A stretch of 64,000 bases of DNA from Septoria linicola (lineage: Eukaryota > Ascomycota > Dothideomycetes > Mycosphaerellales > Mycosphaerellaceae), in NCBI GenBank assembly GCA_024114885.1, contig CP099429.1:620001-684000 (forward strand). The letters are read 5' to 3'. This document shows positions 20,640 to 32,877 of this stretch, piece by piece. Both the position numbers and the translations under genes were made by a program. Below the pieces are notes generated by a model. It was not told where the DNA came from. It did no database searches and was given only the letters and a program-made list of their open reading frames with translations. Each line of letters begins with the position of its first letter. Within the stretch, counting starts at the first letter, position 1.

Positions 20640-22979
20640 ATGGAGGACTTCGGCGCGACTGAGGCGAGCATCAAAAGCGCTCTCACATCCACTACGCGCA
20701 GCGCAGTATTACTGGCCAACGAGGACATCCAATTCCATCGATCTCTCGATTCTGCTGTAGGACCAGCACTCGATCAGCAGAATGGCAGACTTCTGGGTCT
20801 TGCGGAGAGACTCATTGGCGCGGCAACTGCCAACACGGAAATCTCACGGCCGCCGCGATTGAAAGACCTCGAATCAGTCGAAGGCAACTGGAAGGCAGTG
20901 GTTGATGTGGTCGACAGTCTGCTGGAACGCGCCGACACTGCGCTGGACGAGTTCACTGGCGCCGTCAAGAGACTGAGTCCAGGAGTCGAAACGCCAAAGA
21001 ACAGCAAATCCTCGCGATCAGCACCGCAGCGAGACCAGCGCATCGAGAAACCACAACTGCTCTTCCAGCACGTGCCGACCAACAACGATGTGGCGCCCTT
21101 CAAGCCACTGCTCGAGAGTAAACCTCATGCAGCAGTCCCACTCGAGACAGAAGCGACGGTAGCAGAAGGCGAATCACAGCCCGCATACCCTCATCCTTAC
21201 CAACACGAAATCGAGAACTACGAATACCCGGCACGGATATACCAGCAGAGCGAGCCGATCATGTACCACCCATTCGACGACACGACAGCCACAATGGTAG
21301 ATACCGAGGAAGCACTGGCAGACATGTTGGACGAACTGAAGCAAGCAAAGGAGATTGCAATCGACCTCGAACACCACGACAGCAGGTCATATATCGGCAT
21401 AGTGTCTCTCATGCAGATCAGCACGCGGCACCAGGACTGGATAGTGGACACATTGAAACCATGGAGGAGGAAATTACAATGTCTGAACGAAGTATTTGCG
21501 GATCCCAACATCATCAAAGTCTTGCACGGAGCGTTCATGGACATCATGTGGCTACAACGAGATCTGGGATTGTACATCGTCGGCCTGTTTGACACACATC
21601 ACGCTTCGAGAGTGCTGGGTTACACGGGTGGAAGCCTGGCGTTCTTGCTGAAGAAGTTTGCCGACGTGGATGCCCAAAAGCAATACCAAATGGCAGACTG
21701 GCGCGTACGGCCTCTTCCCAAGGAATTATTCGACTACGCTCGCAGCGATACGCACTTTCTGCTCTACATCTTCGATAACATGCGCAACGAATTAATACAA
21801 AAGTCGAACTTTGAACTGCCGGACCAAGAGGGCGACAAAATCTACGATGTGCTGCAGCGAAGCACAGAAGAAGCCCTGCAGAAATACGAATACCCAATTT
21901 ACGACACGGAGCTCGGGCAAGGCGTCGGCTGGTATAAGCTGCTATCGCGAACGCCTGCTATGCTGAACAAGGAGCAGTTTTCAGTCTTCCGAGCTGTGCA
22001 TCAGTGGCGAGATCAAGTTGCGAGAGAGCAAGATGACAGTCTCCACTATGTCATGCCCAATCACCAGATCTTCAGCATCGCCCGAGCCATGCCACCAAAC
22101 AGACTGGCTCTTCTTGGAGTTGCGACGCCAACTTCACAGACTGTGCGCCTGAGAGCAGACGAGCTGCTTAGTGTCGTGATCAGAGCAAAGGAAGCTGGAA
22201 AAGACGGGCCCGACATGATGGATCTGCTAAATCAAGTCGAGCCGCAACGACCAAAGAAGAGTACGAAAGATGCTGTCGCACCTGCACCTACACAGCCAGC
22301 GCCTATGCCCAGCATAGCGTCGAAGCCTGCCGCGATTGCTACGTCCTCGGACGTTCCCATTCGCAGCGTGACCTCCTCTTTCTGGGGCCCAGCGTTCGAG
22401 AGTAGCGCGTGGGATCAGAGCCGCAGTGCTCCTGCAGCATCGGGAATCTCACTTGCCGTGCCTTTGCCACCACTCACGGCGGAGATCTTCGCAGACCCGG
22501 CCGAAGCCGAGCAGGTTGAGGCAGCACGCGAGCCGACTCCAGAGCCGCAACCCACTAGGCAGGAAGAAGACGACGTCTTTGTACTTAGAGACACGAGCAA
22601 GAAAAGGAAGCGTGGCGCGGACCCAGCTGACGGCATGGCAGCCAACTCAGATGAGATCGCTATAGCACCTGAGCTTGCAATCCGCGCTCAGGAAAAAGCA
22701 GAAAGAAAGGCTGCAAAACGTGCGGCGAAGAAGGCAGCCAAGGCGGATGGTACTGAAGATATGTCAAGGGATGAAATGCAGAATGGCGATGATGAGGTGG
22801 CCTTCGATTATGCCAGCGCGCCCAGCATCTTGAATCCCCCGAGGGAGCGTTTGACCGCCAAGGAGAGAAAGAGTAGAGAAAAGCAGGTCAATCCTTATGC
22901 GAAGAGCATGGATGCACCGAAGGGATTGCCGCGAAGTCAGAAGGAGAAGACGGGGAGGAGCATGACTTACAAGGGCTAA
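20640..22979 (+). CDS. RRP6: Rrp6/EXOSC10-type nuclear exosome 3'-5' exonuclease
   Basis: Single exon of 779 residues. Residues 1-115 form a PMC2NT-like N-terminal domain, which binds the Rrp47 cofactor in yeast. The DEDDy exonuclease lies at about 220-400. Its motifs are AIDLEHHDSRSYIG (Asp/Glu near 241-243), VLHGAFMDIMWLQRDL, FDTHHASRVLGY, and YARSDTHFLLYIFDNM with the Tyr and Asp. An HRDC domain follows at about 440-525. The C-terminus is Pro-rich, then basic (KRKRG; AKRAAKKAAKADG), suggesting nuclear localisation. The enzyme trims rRNA and snoRNA precursors and degrades aberrant nuclear RNA with the exosome. All catalytic positions are present. Confidence 0.95.
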   Translation: MEDFGATEASIKSALTSTTRSAVLLANEDIQFHRSLDSAVGPALDQQNGRLLGLAERLIGAATANTEISRPPRLKDLESVEGNWKAVVDVVDSLLERADTALDEFTGAVKRLSPGVETPKNSKSSRSAPQRDQRIEKPQLLFQHVPTNNDVAPFKPLLESKPHAAVPLETEATVAEGESQPAYPHPYQHEIENYEYPARIYQQSEPIMYHPFDDTTATMVDTEEALADMLDELKQAKEIAIDLEHHDSRSYIGIVSLMQISTRHQDWIVDTLKPWRRKLQCLNEVFADPNIIKVLHGAFMDIMWLQRDLGLYIVGLFDTHHASRVLGYTGGSLAFLLKKFADVDAQKQYQMADWRVRPLPKELFDYARSDTHFLLYIFDNMRNELIQKSNFELPDQEGDKIYDVLQRSTEEALQKYEYPIYDTELGQGVGWYKLLSRTPAMLNKEQFSVFRAVHQWRDQVAREQDDSLHYVMPNHQIFSIARAMPPNRLALLGVATPTSQTVRLRADELLSVVIRAKEAGKDGPDMMDLLNQVEPQRPKKSTKDAVAPAPTQPAPMPSIASKPAAIATSSDVPIRSVTSSFWGPAFESSAWDQSRSAPAASGISLAVPLPPLTAEIFADPAEAEQVEAAREPTPEPQPTRQEEDDVFVLRDTSKKRKRGADPADGMAANSDEIAIAPELAIRAQEKAERKAAKRAAKKAAKADGTEDMSRDEMQNGDDEVAFDYASAPSILNPPRERLTAKERKSREKQVNPYAKSMDAPKGLPRSQKEKTGRSMTYKG

Positions 22980-23458
22980 TGCTCGAAAGAGAATCGACTA
23001 GCAGCCGCAGAATTGACTCGCATTTGTATGATCCCAGATGTATGCGTGACAGATGCAATCTCGAAAGGCCACACCCTTCACGCGCTTGACGAATCTGCCA
23101 AGCCATGAGAGGTCGAGTGGCGCCGAAATGGACAGCCCTCTGCGAGATTCCGCTGTGTTCTCGCAGCCGATTGGAGCCGGCCAGGGCGTGAAATGCTGGA
23201 AGCAAACAGTGCGTGTCAAGTAAGTGATTGCTCAACAAAGACTGACTTCGCCAGGCTGTCGGCGCTGCGGCTGGCACTCACTTCACTACTGTACCTTAAT
23301 TCACTTCACTTCACTTGCGTTTGCTTTCAGTAATTCGCTCTCATTCACTGCTGTTTTCGCTACTACAAGTACTACTCTTTTCTCGCAGTTTCCCCGACAC
23401 CAGCTTCACGATTCAACACCACTCGACATCGCCTTTTAGTACAGCAGACGATACAACA
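22980..23458. other. Intergenic and leader of the BTB gene
   Basis: About 480 bases. The last 150 are CT-rich (repeated TTCACTTCACTT near 23288-23310), as in fungal promoters. Confidence 0.4.
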
Positions 23459-24777
23459 ATGGACGCATTCCAAGCACTTCGTCAAAATGGTCTGCTCACG
23501 GACACGACCATTAGGTGCGATGATCATGACTTCGAGGTTCACAGCGTCGTCTTGGGAGCTCAGTCGCAGGGTTTCCTGCTGAACTGTCAAGAGCAACAGG
23601 TCAGTGTTGCAGCTGTTCTACACGTTCATTTTGATTCTAATGGTCAGCAGAGGCTCATCGCAAAGACGGACCACGGTCCAAATCGATCATCACGACATCA
23701 GTGCCGTATCAGCTATGCTCGACTTCTTCTACGAAGGTAGCTATAGCATTACGCGCGTCAAGGAACAGACACCTTTGTCCGTCCCACAGGTGGTGTCTCT
23801 CCAAGATATAGTCTCTGCCCTGCAGAGGCACAAGTCTTCCAAATATCTTCGGCAGCCTTTTGACTTTGAGGCGCAAAACCAGCCAACATACCCGCGTGTC
23901 ATCAAGCAGCCAATGGATCTGGGCAAGATTCAAGAAAAGGTAAGAAATGGCGGATACGATAGCTTGTACGCCTTCAAGGAAGACTTTCAACTACTGGCAC
24001 ACAATTCGCGGGTCTTCCACGGGCGTGATCACGATTTTACGAAGGAGGCAGTAAAGCTCGGGGATCGCTTCGTTGAGATCATGAGCAAGTACCCATACGC
24101 TGCGACATCGCCAGCTGGGTTTCACAAGAGTGTCTATCGTCTCGCCGACGAGTTCAAAACCCCGAAGCTAGAAAGCCTGGCGATGAAGAACTACGAGGCG
24201 ACACTGTCTGAGATCTGGGCTGATGACCGAGTTCGCCGAACAGGTCAAGTTCAGTTACGATCCTGCTAAGCTTGCCCTGAACGGCCGACTCCAACGCGCA
24301 GTCGCCAATGTGGCGATACGCCATGCCGTCGAGCTACTTGGCAACGAATCGGCGTATAGTGCCTTCCACACTGTCCTGGAGAACATTCCAAGTCTGGCGC
24401 TCGAGTTGGCAAAGACGGTAGCAGCCCGCAGCGAGGCCTGTGCTTATAATCCGCGCCTCATGATATCAGAGAGCGCAGAGCACACACAGCTCAGGTTCCT
24501 GTGTCCAAAGTGCAGCCTCGAATTCCGCCACGAAATGCCGGAGACTGGCCATTACGAGCACATCTGCCGTGGAATCAATCCCCTGCGTTTTCATCAGGGC
24601 TTTTACCCTCAGGGCTTTACCTTCAGGGCGAGCGTTGATGACTGGCTCAAGCTCTATCAGAGGGAGGCGTACGGTGACGAAGGCTATGGCGAGCAAGCGA
24701 GCCAGGATGCCCAGCAGTTGGAGAGGGTCGACAGAGCGCGCAAGCTCCGTAAGCGGACTGCAGGTCTAATGGCTTGA
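23459..24777 (+). CDS. BTB-bromodomain-BACK-like protein, reading frame interrupted
   Basis: The first exon, 23459-23599 or 23603, encodes the start of a BTB fold (LLTDTTIRCDDHDFEVHSVV). After an intron the frame at about 23653-24219 gives the BTB end (DISAVSAMLDFFYEGSY), then a bromodomain at 23800-24095 (YPRVIKQPMDLGKIQEKV, then a YDSLYAFKEDFQLLAHNSRVF block), then a BACK-like part (VYRLADEFKTPKLESLA). Near 24220 the homology jumps to another frame (EFAEQVKFSYD) and runs to 24777 with a Cys/His cluster (CPKC...HYEHIC). The best donor GTCAGT gives the wrong phase; GTGTTG with acceptor CAGAG would restore it. The second jump needs a 1-base frameshift, or a 49-base intron starting GTCTGA after GCGACACT. 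It could be a pseudogene, an assembly error or an odd splice pattern. BTB-BACK proteins usually act as adaptors, and bromodomains bind acetyl-lysine. Confidence 0.65.
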
Positions 24778-25017
24778 AGCTCGCGCCTATGGAACAACCA
24801 GCCAGTGTGCTGACACACATTTGGTAAATTCTGACGCATCGAGCTGGAAATGCTGCAGAATGTGGGCCTCGACCAGGCTTCAAAGAAATTGGTACTGTTC
24901 CTCAGAGATGGTCTAGTGACTCCTGGCAATATTACGTCCCCGTAACTAACCAACTGCGAAATCATTAGTACACTCTTCAAAACAAATCTCAGCGAAGAGA
25001 AAACCAGGTAAAACTTA
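24778..25017. other. Convergent intergenic region
   Basis: 240 bases between the BTB-bromodomain gene and the end of the GH76 gene; presumably both 3' UTRs. No feature is seen. Confidence 0.4.
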
Positions 25018-26503
25018 CTATGACCCCCCAACCGTCCCAAACAGCACCAACGCCGTCAAAATCCCCGCTCCCGCTCGATCTCCAGTTGTTATAGCCTTCG
25101 CAGGCTGCGAAGCATCCTTATCGCCTCCTGTCCCAGCATCCGGATTTCCCTCACTGGTACCTCCTGTACTCGAACTCACAGGCGCCTCAGACTGTTGGAT
25201 TAGCAGCGCTCCAATAATTTCAAGAGCGGACATTTGCTGTCCTACACCGGCGCTTCCATCATAGGTACTATTCTGCGTCCATTTCAACCCACACGTCATC
25301 CCGTCTGTCCCACCATCGCATTGCTGGCCGGCTGCGACCGCGGAGGCTTCGATATATGGACGTACGGAATCGTATAGCCATGGTGCGACTTTTGTGCTCG
25401 AGGCCATGAAGCGCGAGAGATAGGCTTTGAAAGACTTCTGGTCGGTGTTGCAGTTGTTTGTCGGCTCGCAGATTTCTTGCATGATCATGTTGTTTGTGCC
25501 GGTAAAGTAGTTTCTTGTGGTGGCGTTCCAGATTCCCTCGGTGCGGTTGCGCCAGGTGTCTGCGCTGGAGGCGGAGGCGGAGGATTTGGCGTCGGTGGCG
25601 TTCCACATCACGGCGGCGCCGTTGAGCATCATGCCTGCAGTGTAGGTCCAGAGGGTGTGATCGATGGTTGTGCAGTTATCATCAATACTGGTGCCGTCGT
25701 AGATGTCGAATTTCTCGCCGATGAGGCCGATGTCGTCGAGCCTGTGAAGTGAGGAACACGGGTTAGCGACAGCATGAAGAACTATTTCTTGTGGCTTCCT
25801 ACCAGTCCCAAAGCTTGTCAGCCCAATCGAAGTACGTCTGGTTGCCGGTATACGCGCCAAGTCGCGATGCCAGGTTGAAGAGACCTCCGTTGGAAGGAGT
25901 GTTTTTGTAATCATAGCCATTATTCTGTGTAGGGAAACAGATTAGCAACAGCATGAGGTTTGATGTGCTATGTCTTCTCACCCAAGTGAAGATTTGCCAT
26001 CGTACTCCTCCACCACAATCCGCAGCGTCCCAGCGTGCTGCTTGGGAATTGAAGACACCTTGTGCTAATGCTAGCCAGCCTGGATCGCCGGCATCTGGAT
26101 TCTCAAAGTTGTATTCCGCTGCAGTCATGACTGCGCAGCCCCAGAAGTATTGATCATCGTTTCCTTCCGCCTTGGTCTGATTCGGCGGCATGTAATTGTC
26201 GTCCGGTCCTATTTGGAAGATCAAGCCTTGTTTAACAATCTCGTTGTATGTTGTGTCGCCTGTGTAGTACCAATAGTTGATCAAGCTGTTAAGCATAGCA
26301 CCCGCTTCCCACCAGTAGTACGGATCGCCCAATTCACCAGGGATCATTCCTGTCTCGTTGCCATGATAGTAGGAGACCATGCCATGAGCAATGGTCGAGG
26401 TGGCGCTCTTGATACTGTCTGCGTCGTTGATGTTGACTTCGATGCCAGAGACAACTCGGGCAACAGCGATCGTTCCCGCCGCGACATGCGATGTGAAGCG
26501 CAT
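25018..26503 (-). CDS. GPI-anchored GH76 mannan endo-1,6-alpha-mannosidase (Dfg5/Dcw1 type)
   Basis: Three exons on the minus strand, 25982-26503, 25803-25924 and 25018-25741, give 455 residues. A signal peptide covers about 1-20. GH76 marks are ELGDPYYWWEAGAML, the catalytic Asp pair in EGNDDQYFWGCAVMTAAE (residues 116-117), GGVRWQIFTWNNGYDYKN across intron 1, and DDNCTTIDHTLWTYTAG. The C-terminus has a Ser/Gly-rich spacer followed by a hydrophobic tail (AGILTALVLFGTVGGS), consistent with a GPI signal. Dfg5/Dcw1 proteins cross-link GPI glycoproteins to cell-wall glucan and are needed for normal wall growth. Introns are short (57 and 61 bases) with GTGAGA and GTAGGA donors. Confidence 0.93.
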
Positions 26504-27362
26504 CTCGACGCTTAGACGTATTACAAAAGAATGTCAAGAACTGTTCCAAATGCCCAAATTGCAGTCCCCCGCCAGTCCACTCTACCACCAGCCAACAAGT
26601 CAATCGGGTAATGAAATGAAGGGAAGTGTTGTTGGAGAAGACATGCTAGGGAGGATCACAACGACCAACAACATGGTGTGCTCAGTCGTCTCAGGGACAG
26701 CAACACACACGATTCCGTTGACGTACGCTGGAGCGCGCGTACGTGGAGCTAAGTCGTAATCATAGGCGTATCAGTGTCGTGCACCTGAGCGGGTAGGACG
26801 GCAAGTATGCTAAGCTTTCGCGTTTTCCATGCTTAGCCCACTATAATTTCTCTTGGTGGATAGCACGGACCCACGCGGATGCTCAGCCCGAAGTGCTTGC
26901 GAGGCAGTTTGTTTGTGTGGATTCTGCTGTGTCGTGACGATATTTTGAAGGGGGAAATGTGTCCACTTGTTTCCGAGAATTGCACTTCGGGCGCTTGTTC
27001 GGCTCTTTTGTGCCAGTGTCGTGGGCTCCTGCATGAGGATCGTCAACCACTCTTTTTGCAACAGCAAGATGAGATGAGACACTAAATACATTCCGCGTCT
27101 GCCTCATCCGCAACAGACCCAAGCGGTCGTCCCTTCGTCCAGATGCAGCAAGACATACTACATAAACGCTTGCAAATGCGACATCTTTGCTCGACGAAAT
27201 CATTGCATGCAGTCCGTCCCCTTCCATGCTGTCTTCAACGTAGGGGTGCTCGCGTTGAAGCTAGCTAGCAAAGGATGCTTCATCTGGCCACAGTTATAAT
27301 GTGACGCTTGAATAGATGTGGTGATTGAGGCGTTACGCGAGGAACGACTCTGCTATTCCAGA
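26504..27362. other. Intergenic between GH76 and DOP1 genes
   Basis: About 860 bases: promoter side of the GH76 gene and 3' flank of DOP1. Small frames on both strands near 26810-27230 overlap each other and show no recognisable protein. Confidence 0.45.
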
Positions 27363-30300
27363 TTAATCTACGATGCTACTCGAGTCCAGTAGATCAAGGA
27401 GTACATCATCACGTAGACCAAGAATGTCCGGCGAATCCATGCTGTACACGCCTTCATATGCGTGAATACTGAGCTGACTCAGGAATGGTCGCAATACTGT
27501 CTGCGTGAACTCTTCCTTCGCCATGGCCTTGACGTCTTCTCTGTCCACTCCATTCAGATCACTTCGCAGCAGTGGCGTCCGTCGGCTATTGGTGCTTTGA
27601 GAATTTGACGTTACTGCCATATTGTCGTCCATTGTCGATGTGCCTAGCGCTTCTGCAACTTGATCGGACAGAGCTTCTGAGGTCCACTCTGCAGGCTGGT
27701 AGACCGCATCAATGGTGTCTGTTATGTATAGCCATTCATGCAATTGGAACTCGTCCGGAGACAAAGTTATGAGCAAGTCTAAAAGCTTGCAGGCTTGCAG
27801 CAGAGTAAAGTTGTTGAACTCGTCTCTGTTCGTGCTGTGCGGCAGGAGGGATGTGAGCGCCGACTGCAGCTTGTCATTGATGATCGGCCATAGCGGCGAC
27901 AAATGCATAGCACTGACGGAAAGTGCTAGGACCCTGCACAGTAGGAAGAGCTCCGCTTTAATGGCAGCCGAAGGTGACGATGCAGGGCTCGCGTCGAACA
28001 GTTCGGACAATTTCTCTTCGATGATCCTCAAATGCTGAACGTAACTATCCTCTGTCGAAGCCAAGAATAGTATGCATATTCGCCGCAGATTGAGCTGTGC
28101 CTTGCGGTCAGCATCCAGGCGTGCAGCACTTGCGCCAACACCAAACATGATGCCCGCGCTCGACGGCGGAGCCAAGCGGGCTAACAGCTCGGGCATACGC
28201 TCCTTGTCATGTAGTGTCCATTGACGGAATGCTGGAAACCAACCTTGTTTCATTAGTTCTGGCGAGGACGCGAGCAATCGCGGGTCATTGAGAGCATCGC
28301 CAAGCTCTTTCCTCCATGGCTTCGCTGCCGGAACCTTCCGCGATATGTGCACAACAAGCTGGAGCACGTCGACCGAGACGTTTCCTGGAAATGACCTCGA
28401 TCGCATAATTGGCGCTATGAGGCTTTGCGAGATGTTGTTGATCGCAGCAGCTATCTTCTCAGGCGTGTCCAGGATAAAGTCGATCTTTGCAGTGACTCGA
28501 TTCAATACGGGTAAAAGCGTCATTGACAGCTCAGTGGAAGCTTGTCGATGACCAGCTTCACCGTTTTGTGTCACACCGTCTGCAGGCTCGGCAACGTAGC
28601 CAGAAGGCAAAGTGGTGAAAGTGGCAGTAAGAAGTCGCTGGAAGATATCTCCAAGGTCTTTGCGCATCTTTCGCTGCTCACCAAAATTCGTATTGCTCAG
28701 TTTCTCTGCAAGCATTAGAATGATCGAAAGAAGATGCGACAACACCTGGCGATGGGGTAACGGGTTCGAGAGCACGTCTTTGAGGAAAGCAATGCAGTTC
28801 GGCCACACTTCATCCATCGCATCATCATCAGTTGATTCCAGGTACGCCGACAGAAATGTGGCTACATTTGCTGGAGTCAGGTCAATCGTTAAGCTGGAAT
28901 GGCGTGAGGCCGGTATCGATGACGGATTTGTGCGAGTGCAAAGTGCATCGAGCACAGGTGGTACCACATTCTTCGGTTTGGAAACCTGCATGACTTGCAG
29001 AATACTCAAGCTCGATATAGCTTCTCTCTCAGTCTGCGCATTGCACCAGTGTAACATCATAACTTCGAGACTTTCCAAGGGTTCAACGGCGAATATCTGT
29101 TCCAGCAGGTGCCGACTCTTGTTTCGTACCCTGAACGCATTGTAGGCTGTAGTGCTAGCGCTGAACAGATCCTGTTCGCTGCTATCCGTGGCGGCGCTAG
29201 CCCACTGCCATATCTTTAAAGCCACACGAATCGCATCGTGCAGAACCAGGATGACAGTCAGGCGACTGTTCGCAGTTACTGTTCTGCTGGGAGGTTCATC
29301 CGCTTTAAACACGCCGGTGGCTACATTGCTGAAGAAGTTTGAGCGCGGCTCGACTTCTTTCAGAGTTGACTCAGCAGCAGTTTCGTCCACAAGGCACTCA
29401 TAGGCGCGGTCCAAAACCATCTCCAGCCCCTCAAGAAGACTTGATATGGCAGGCTCTGGCGCAATTGCCGTCAAAGACAGTGTGTCCTTCGACATGGCTG
29501 CAAGTTGATCGTGTGCTTTGTCGAGCTCCAAGCAGAAAGTCTCGACGAGTGGGAGGAGATTGGTAAATATAGCGTCTGCAAACATCGGCAAAATTTCCGC
29601 GAGGAACTCCAGCCATAGATCGAGATGATATCGAGTCTGAGGAGATGAGAATCCCGCTCTGATGCAAGTGAACAGCTGTGGTGGTGGGACTGCTGGGAGA
29701 CTTGACGATGATCGCTCAGTGGCAACGGCAGGCCGCGCAGAGGGCGCGGTCGAAGTTCGCTTGCCACTGGCAGATGAGGGAGGTTTTGTTTGCACAGGAT
29801 CTCGAGCGCCATGAGGTTGGGATAATCGCAATTTGAGTGCATTCTTGACAAGCTTGAGCATCACGCCCTGCAAAGTGTGCATGCCTCCCTCGATGCAAAC
29901 CAGCAGAACATCGAGCAGACTGGCCTCCAGGTCCAAGGTTTGCAGCTCTGAGGTGACTGGACTTAACAAGATCATGTCCAGCACAGAGCATAACTTTCGA
30001 TTGAGGGACAAAGAAGCATGATGCTCAATGCAAAGTGATTGTATGCACAGCTCCGCGAGCGCAATAATGCCGTCCCTCTCACCGATCCCGCTTTGACGTG
30101 GTACAGCCAGGGTGCTTAAGCACTGCCAGGTCCATTGGCTGCCAGTGGCAAGCACATTTTGGAAATGCATGAGAACATAGTCCAGCTCTCGTACGCGGTC
30201 TGCTTGCTGCCGCTCAATATGTCGTTCGGAAGCACTGCTCACGACTATCTTGAGTGGGATGCAGCTGTCTGCCCTTGCAAACAATGAGAAGAAGACCTGG

Positions 30301-32877
30301 TCAAGACTGGACAAATGATGCAACCAGCTCTTGACGACCTCAAACGCTGGCTCTTTGGGGTCTTCGAGGGCATCGAGTGCGACTAGTAATGGCTGCTGCA
30401 GAGCAGCTCTGAGAGGCGCACTTCTGTCGATGCTCGGTAATGAAGTAGGGATATTGTTTGTGCGTCTGGGAATGTTGATTTCTGGATTGGACGATATTGA
30501 ATGGGTCCAGAGTACAGTGAACCGCTTCAGCGCCTCTGCTCGCTCGTCGTGAAGCGCTGGCATGCGCGACAATGTTGTCAAAGACGATCTGAGCACATCC
30601 GAAGGAGCGATCAGCTGCTCCAAGGACCAAAAGCTACGAACTGCCTCGACATGATACTTTGGCCGTTCGGGCGACATATATGTCCAAAGGCAAGACGTAA
30701 AACCAGGTATCAGAGCTTCCAGGTCCGCACTTTGCAGGTATGGAGCTGGCTTGATGGAGGCAAAGGCTGTAACAAGTCGTACGGAGGCATTGATCATTGG
30801 GAAGGGTATGATGCCATCGCGTGGTCGCGCTAGGTAGAAGTCTCGCAGAGTCTCCCGCAGCGTTGATTGTCGAAGGACATTCGCGCCATTTGTCTTAGCC
30901 AATAATGCCAGTAGAACATTCGAGCTTTCAGTGAAAAGGTCCGAGGCTGATCCCAAGAGCGCCGTTTCCACGACCTTTGCGATGCTCGAGCCCACTAGAG
31001 GGACGACCTGACCCACACTGAAAGGTACTTGCTTCTTGTCATATTGTTCATCCTGATGGTAGAAATTGACAATTGCCGCCTGAATCGACGCGTCAAGGAT
31101 GCCGTCAGGATCCGGCGCATCGCCAGGTGCTATCTGAAGGATCCGAGGAGGTATGAGGTTGACCAGCTGTAGAATCAGCTTGATGACTAGTAGCCGGATG
31201 TCGACTGTCAAAGTTCCCCCTGTGACACTGGCCAGGTAGAGCAGCGCCATGGGAATATGACTAGCTACCATTTCTTCGTCCTTCACATTGAAGGTATCAA
31301 GAATCCATCGTACAAGATCGAGATTGCGTTGCGTATCGCGGTGCTTCTTGAGTGCATTGTGCAACGTATCGATGATGCTGCCCCATATCAATCCGGCTTC
31401 CACCGCATCGAAGAAGGTGCTCGCGCTTTTGACGACGTCCTGAACCTTGACAGCCTGCGCGGCCAATGAGTAGAAATATAGTGACTGCATCGCAGGGAGG
31501 AAGATCCTTGTCACTAGATGACCACCGATCTCCCAACGATCCATTAGTGACGAGCAGATTCGGTATGCTCGTGCACGTATGACCACGTCGTCTGTGGAAG
31601 TCTGCAGCATCTGCAAGACACAGCGCTCCAAGCTACTTCTGCCGTACTGCAGAAAGTATTTGAGCTGCGTGGTAGATGATGCATCGTTCGAGGACTTTCG
31701 CTCGAGCTTCGGTGAAGCATTCTGTGTAGTCTCGGAAGGGTCCTTTGACTCGGGCCCAAGGAACCAGCTCCATAAACGTCGATTGAGAGACATGTCTTTG
31801 CGCAAACTGATTTGCGACACTACAGTCACAAGACGATCAAGATCATCTTTGCCGGCGCGCTGCTGTAAAACGATCGAGCTGAGAGGCAGGTTTGTCACGA
31901 GCAGATCAAGGAACCCCCTTTGAACCAGTATCTGCGAATCTGACAATCCGCAGACAAAGCAACGAATGAGTAGTCCTGGCTCCGGAGACACAATGCACTC
32001 GGCCTCTTTGGACATGCGTATGGACTTTTGTGATGGATCAGATGGACCTGTTGATCCAGAAAAGGTCGGCAGAGTCCGCAAAAGGTAGTTCAAAGCTCCT
32101 TGACGTCTAGCAGGGCTCGTGATGACTGCGAGAAAAAGACATTGCCAGAAGTAGCCATTCGATTCCTCTCCCGAGACCTCATCGTCATGGTCCGGTGCGA
32201 ATGCTTGCTCCAGCGACTGTATGACTCCGAAAGCGCGATCAAAGTCTTCACCTTGACCTTCTTCCAAAGCAGGTAGTAACCCTAATATTAGGGATTTGAA
32301 CGCAGGTCTGAGCTCAGTCGGATGTAGTTTCACGACGTGCTCCTCGAGGATGCTATACAGCCCTGGCCGGACAGAAAGTGATGCAAACGATAATACAGAT
32401 GCAAGGCCAGGCAAAAGCTCATGAAGGTGACCAGATATGTACTGGGTACTGAATGCCGAGAATATGTACGTGTACACTTCCAGAGCTTTCTGATGGACGC
32501 CAGATGGCAAGGCCGGATTGAGACATTGAGCAAGTCGAGTGGCGATTGCATTGCTGTGCGGCAGGATGGGAATATCTTTCGGATGAGTCTGTATGGCTTT
32601 CAGAAGGCGGGCCAGGAAAGCAATGTAATCTGCCCATTCCTCGGGTGATATCTCCCAAGTAGAAAGTGCTCGCTCAATGTTTGCACCATATCTTCGGAGG
32701 ACCTTATCGGCTCTGAATAAATCTAGAAAGCCATCAGAATGTATGTGTTGACTGCTCCGGCAGGTCCACGTACATACCGCCCTCCACGACTCTACGCGTG
32801 TTGCGTGGAACTGGAGAAGCGCGACCTGAGCTCGATGGCGAGATCGAGCGGCGGCCGCCCGCTCCGTCGAGACTCAT
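27363..32877 (-). CDS. DOP1: Dopey/Dop1 homologue
   Basis: Two exons on the minus strand, 32778-32877 and 27363-32722, with a 55-base GTATGT...TCTAG intron, give 1819 residues. The first exon encodes a basic Ser/Arg/Pro-rich start (MSLDGAGGRRSISPSSSGRA). The Dopey N-terminal domain begins at about residue 34 (LFRADKVLRRYGANIERALS) and extends through ISPEEWADYIAFLARLLKAI and ALEVYTYIFSAF. The rest is helical-repeat-like with a low-complexity Ser/Thr/Pro patch around residues 910-945. The C-terminus holds a conserved leucine-rich segment (DVLLDLLDSSSIVD). Dop1 is a large peripheral protein of Golgi and endosome membranes that works with Mon2 and Neo1 and, in Aspergillus (DopA), in morphogenesis. 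The start at 32877 was chosen because the intron joins this exon smoothly to the Dopey domain. Confidence 0.92.
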
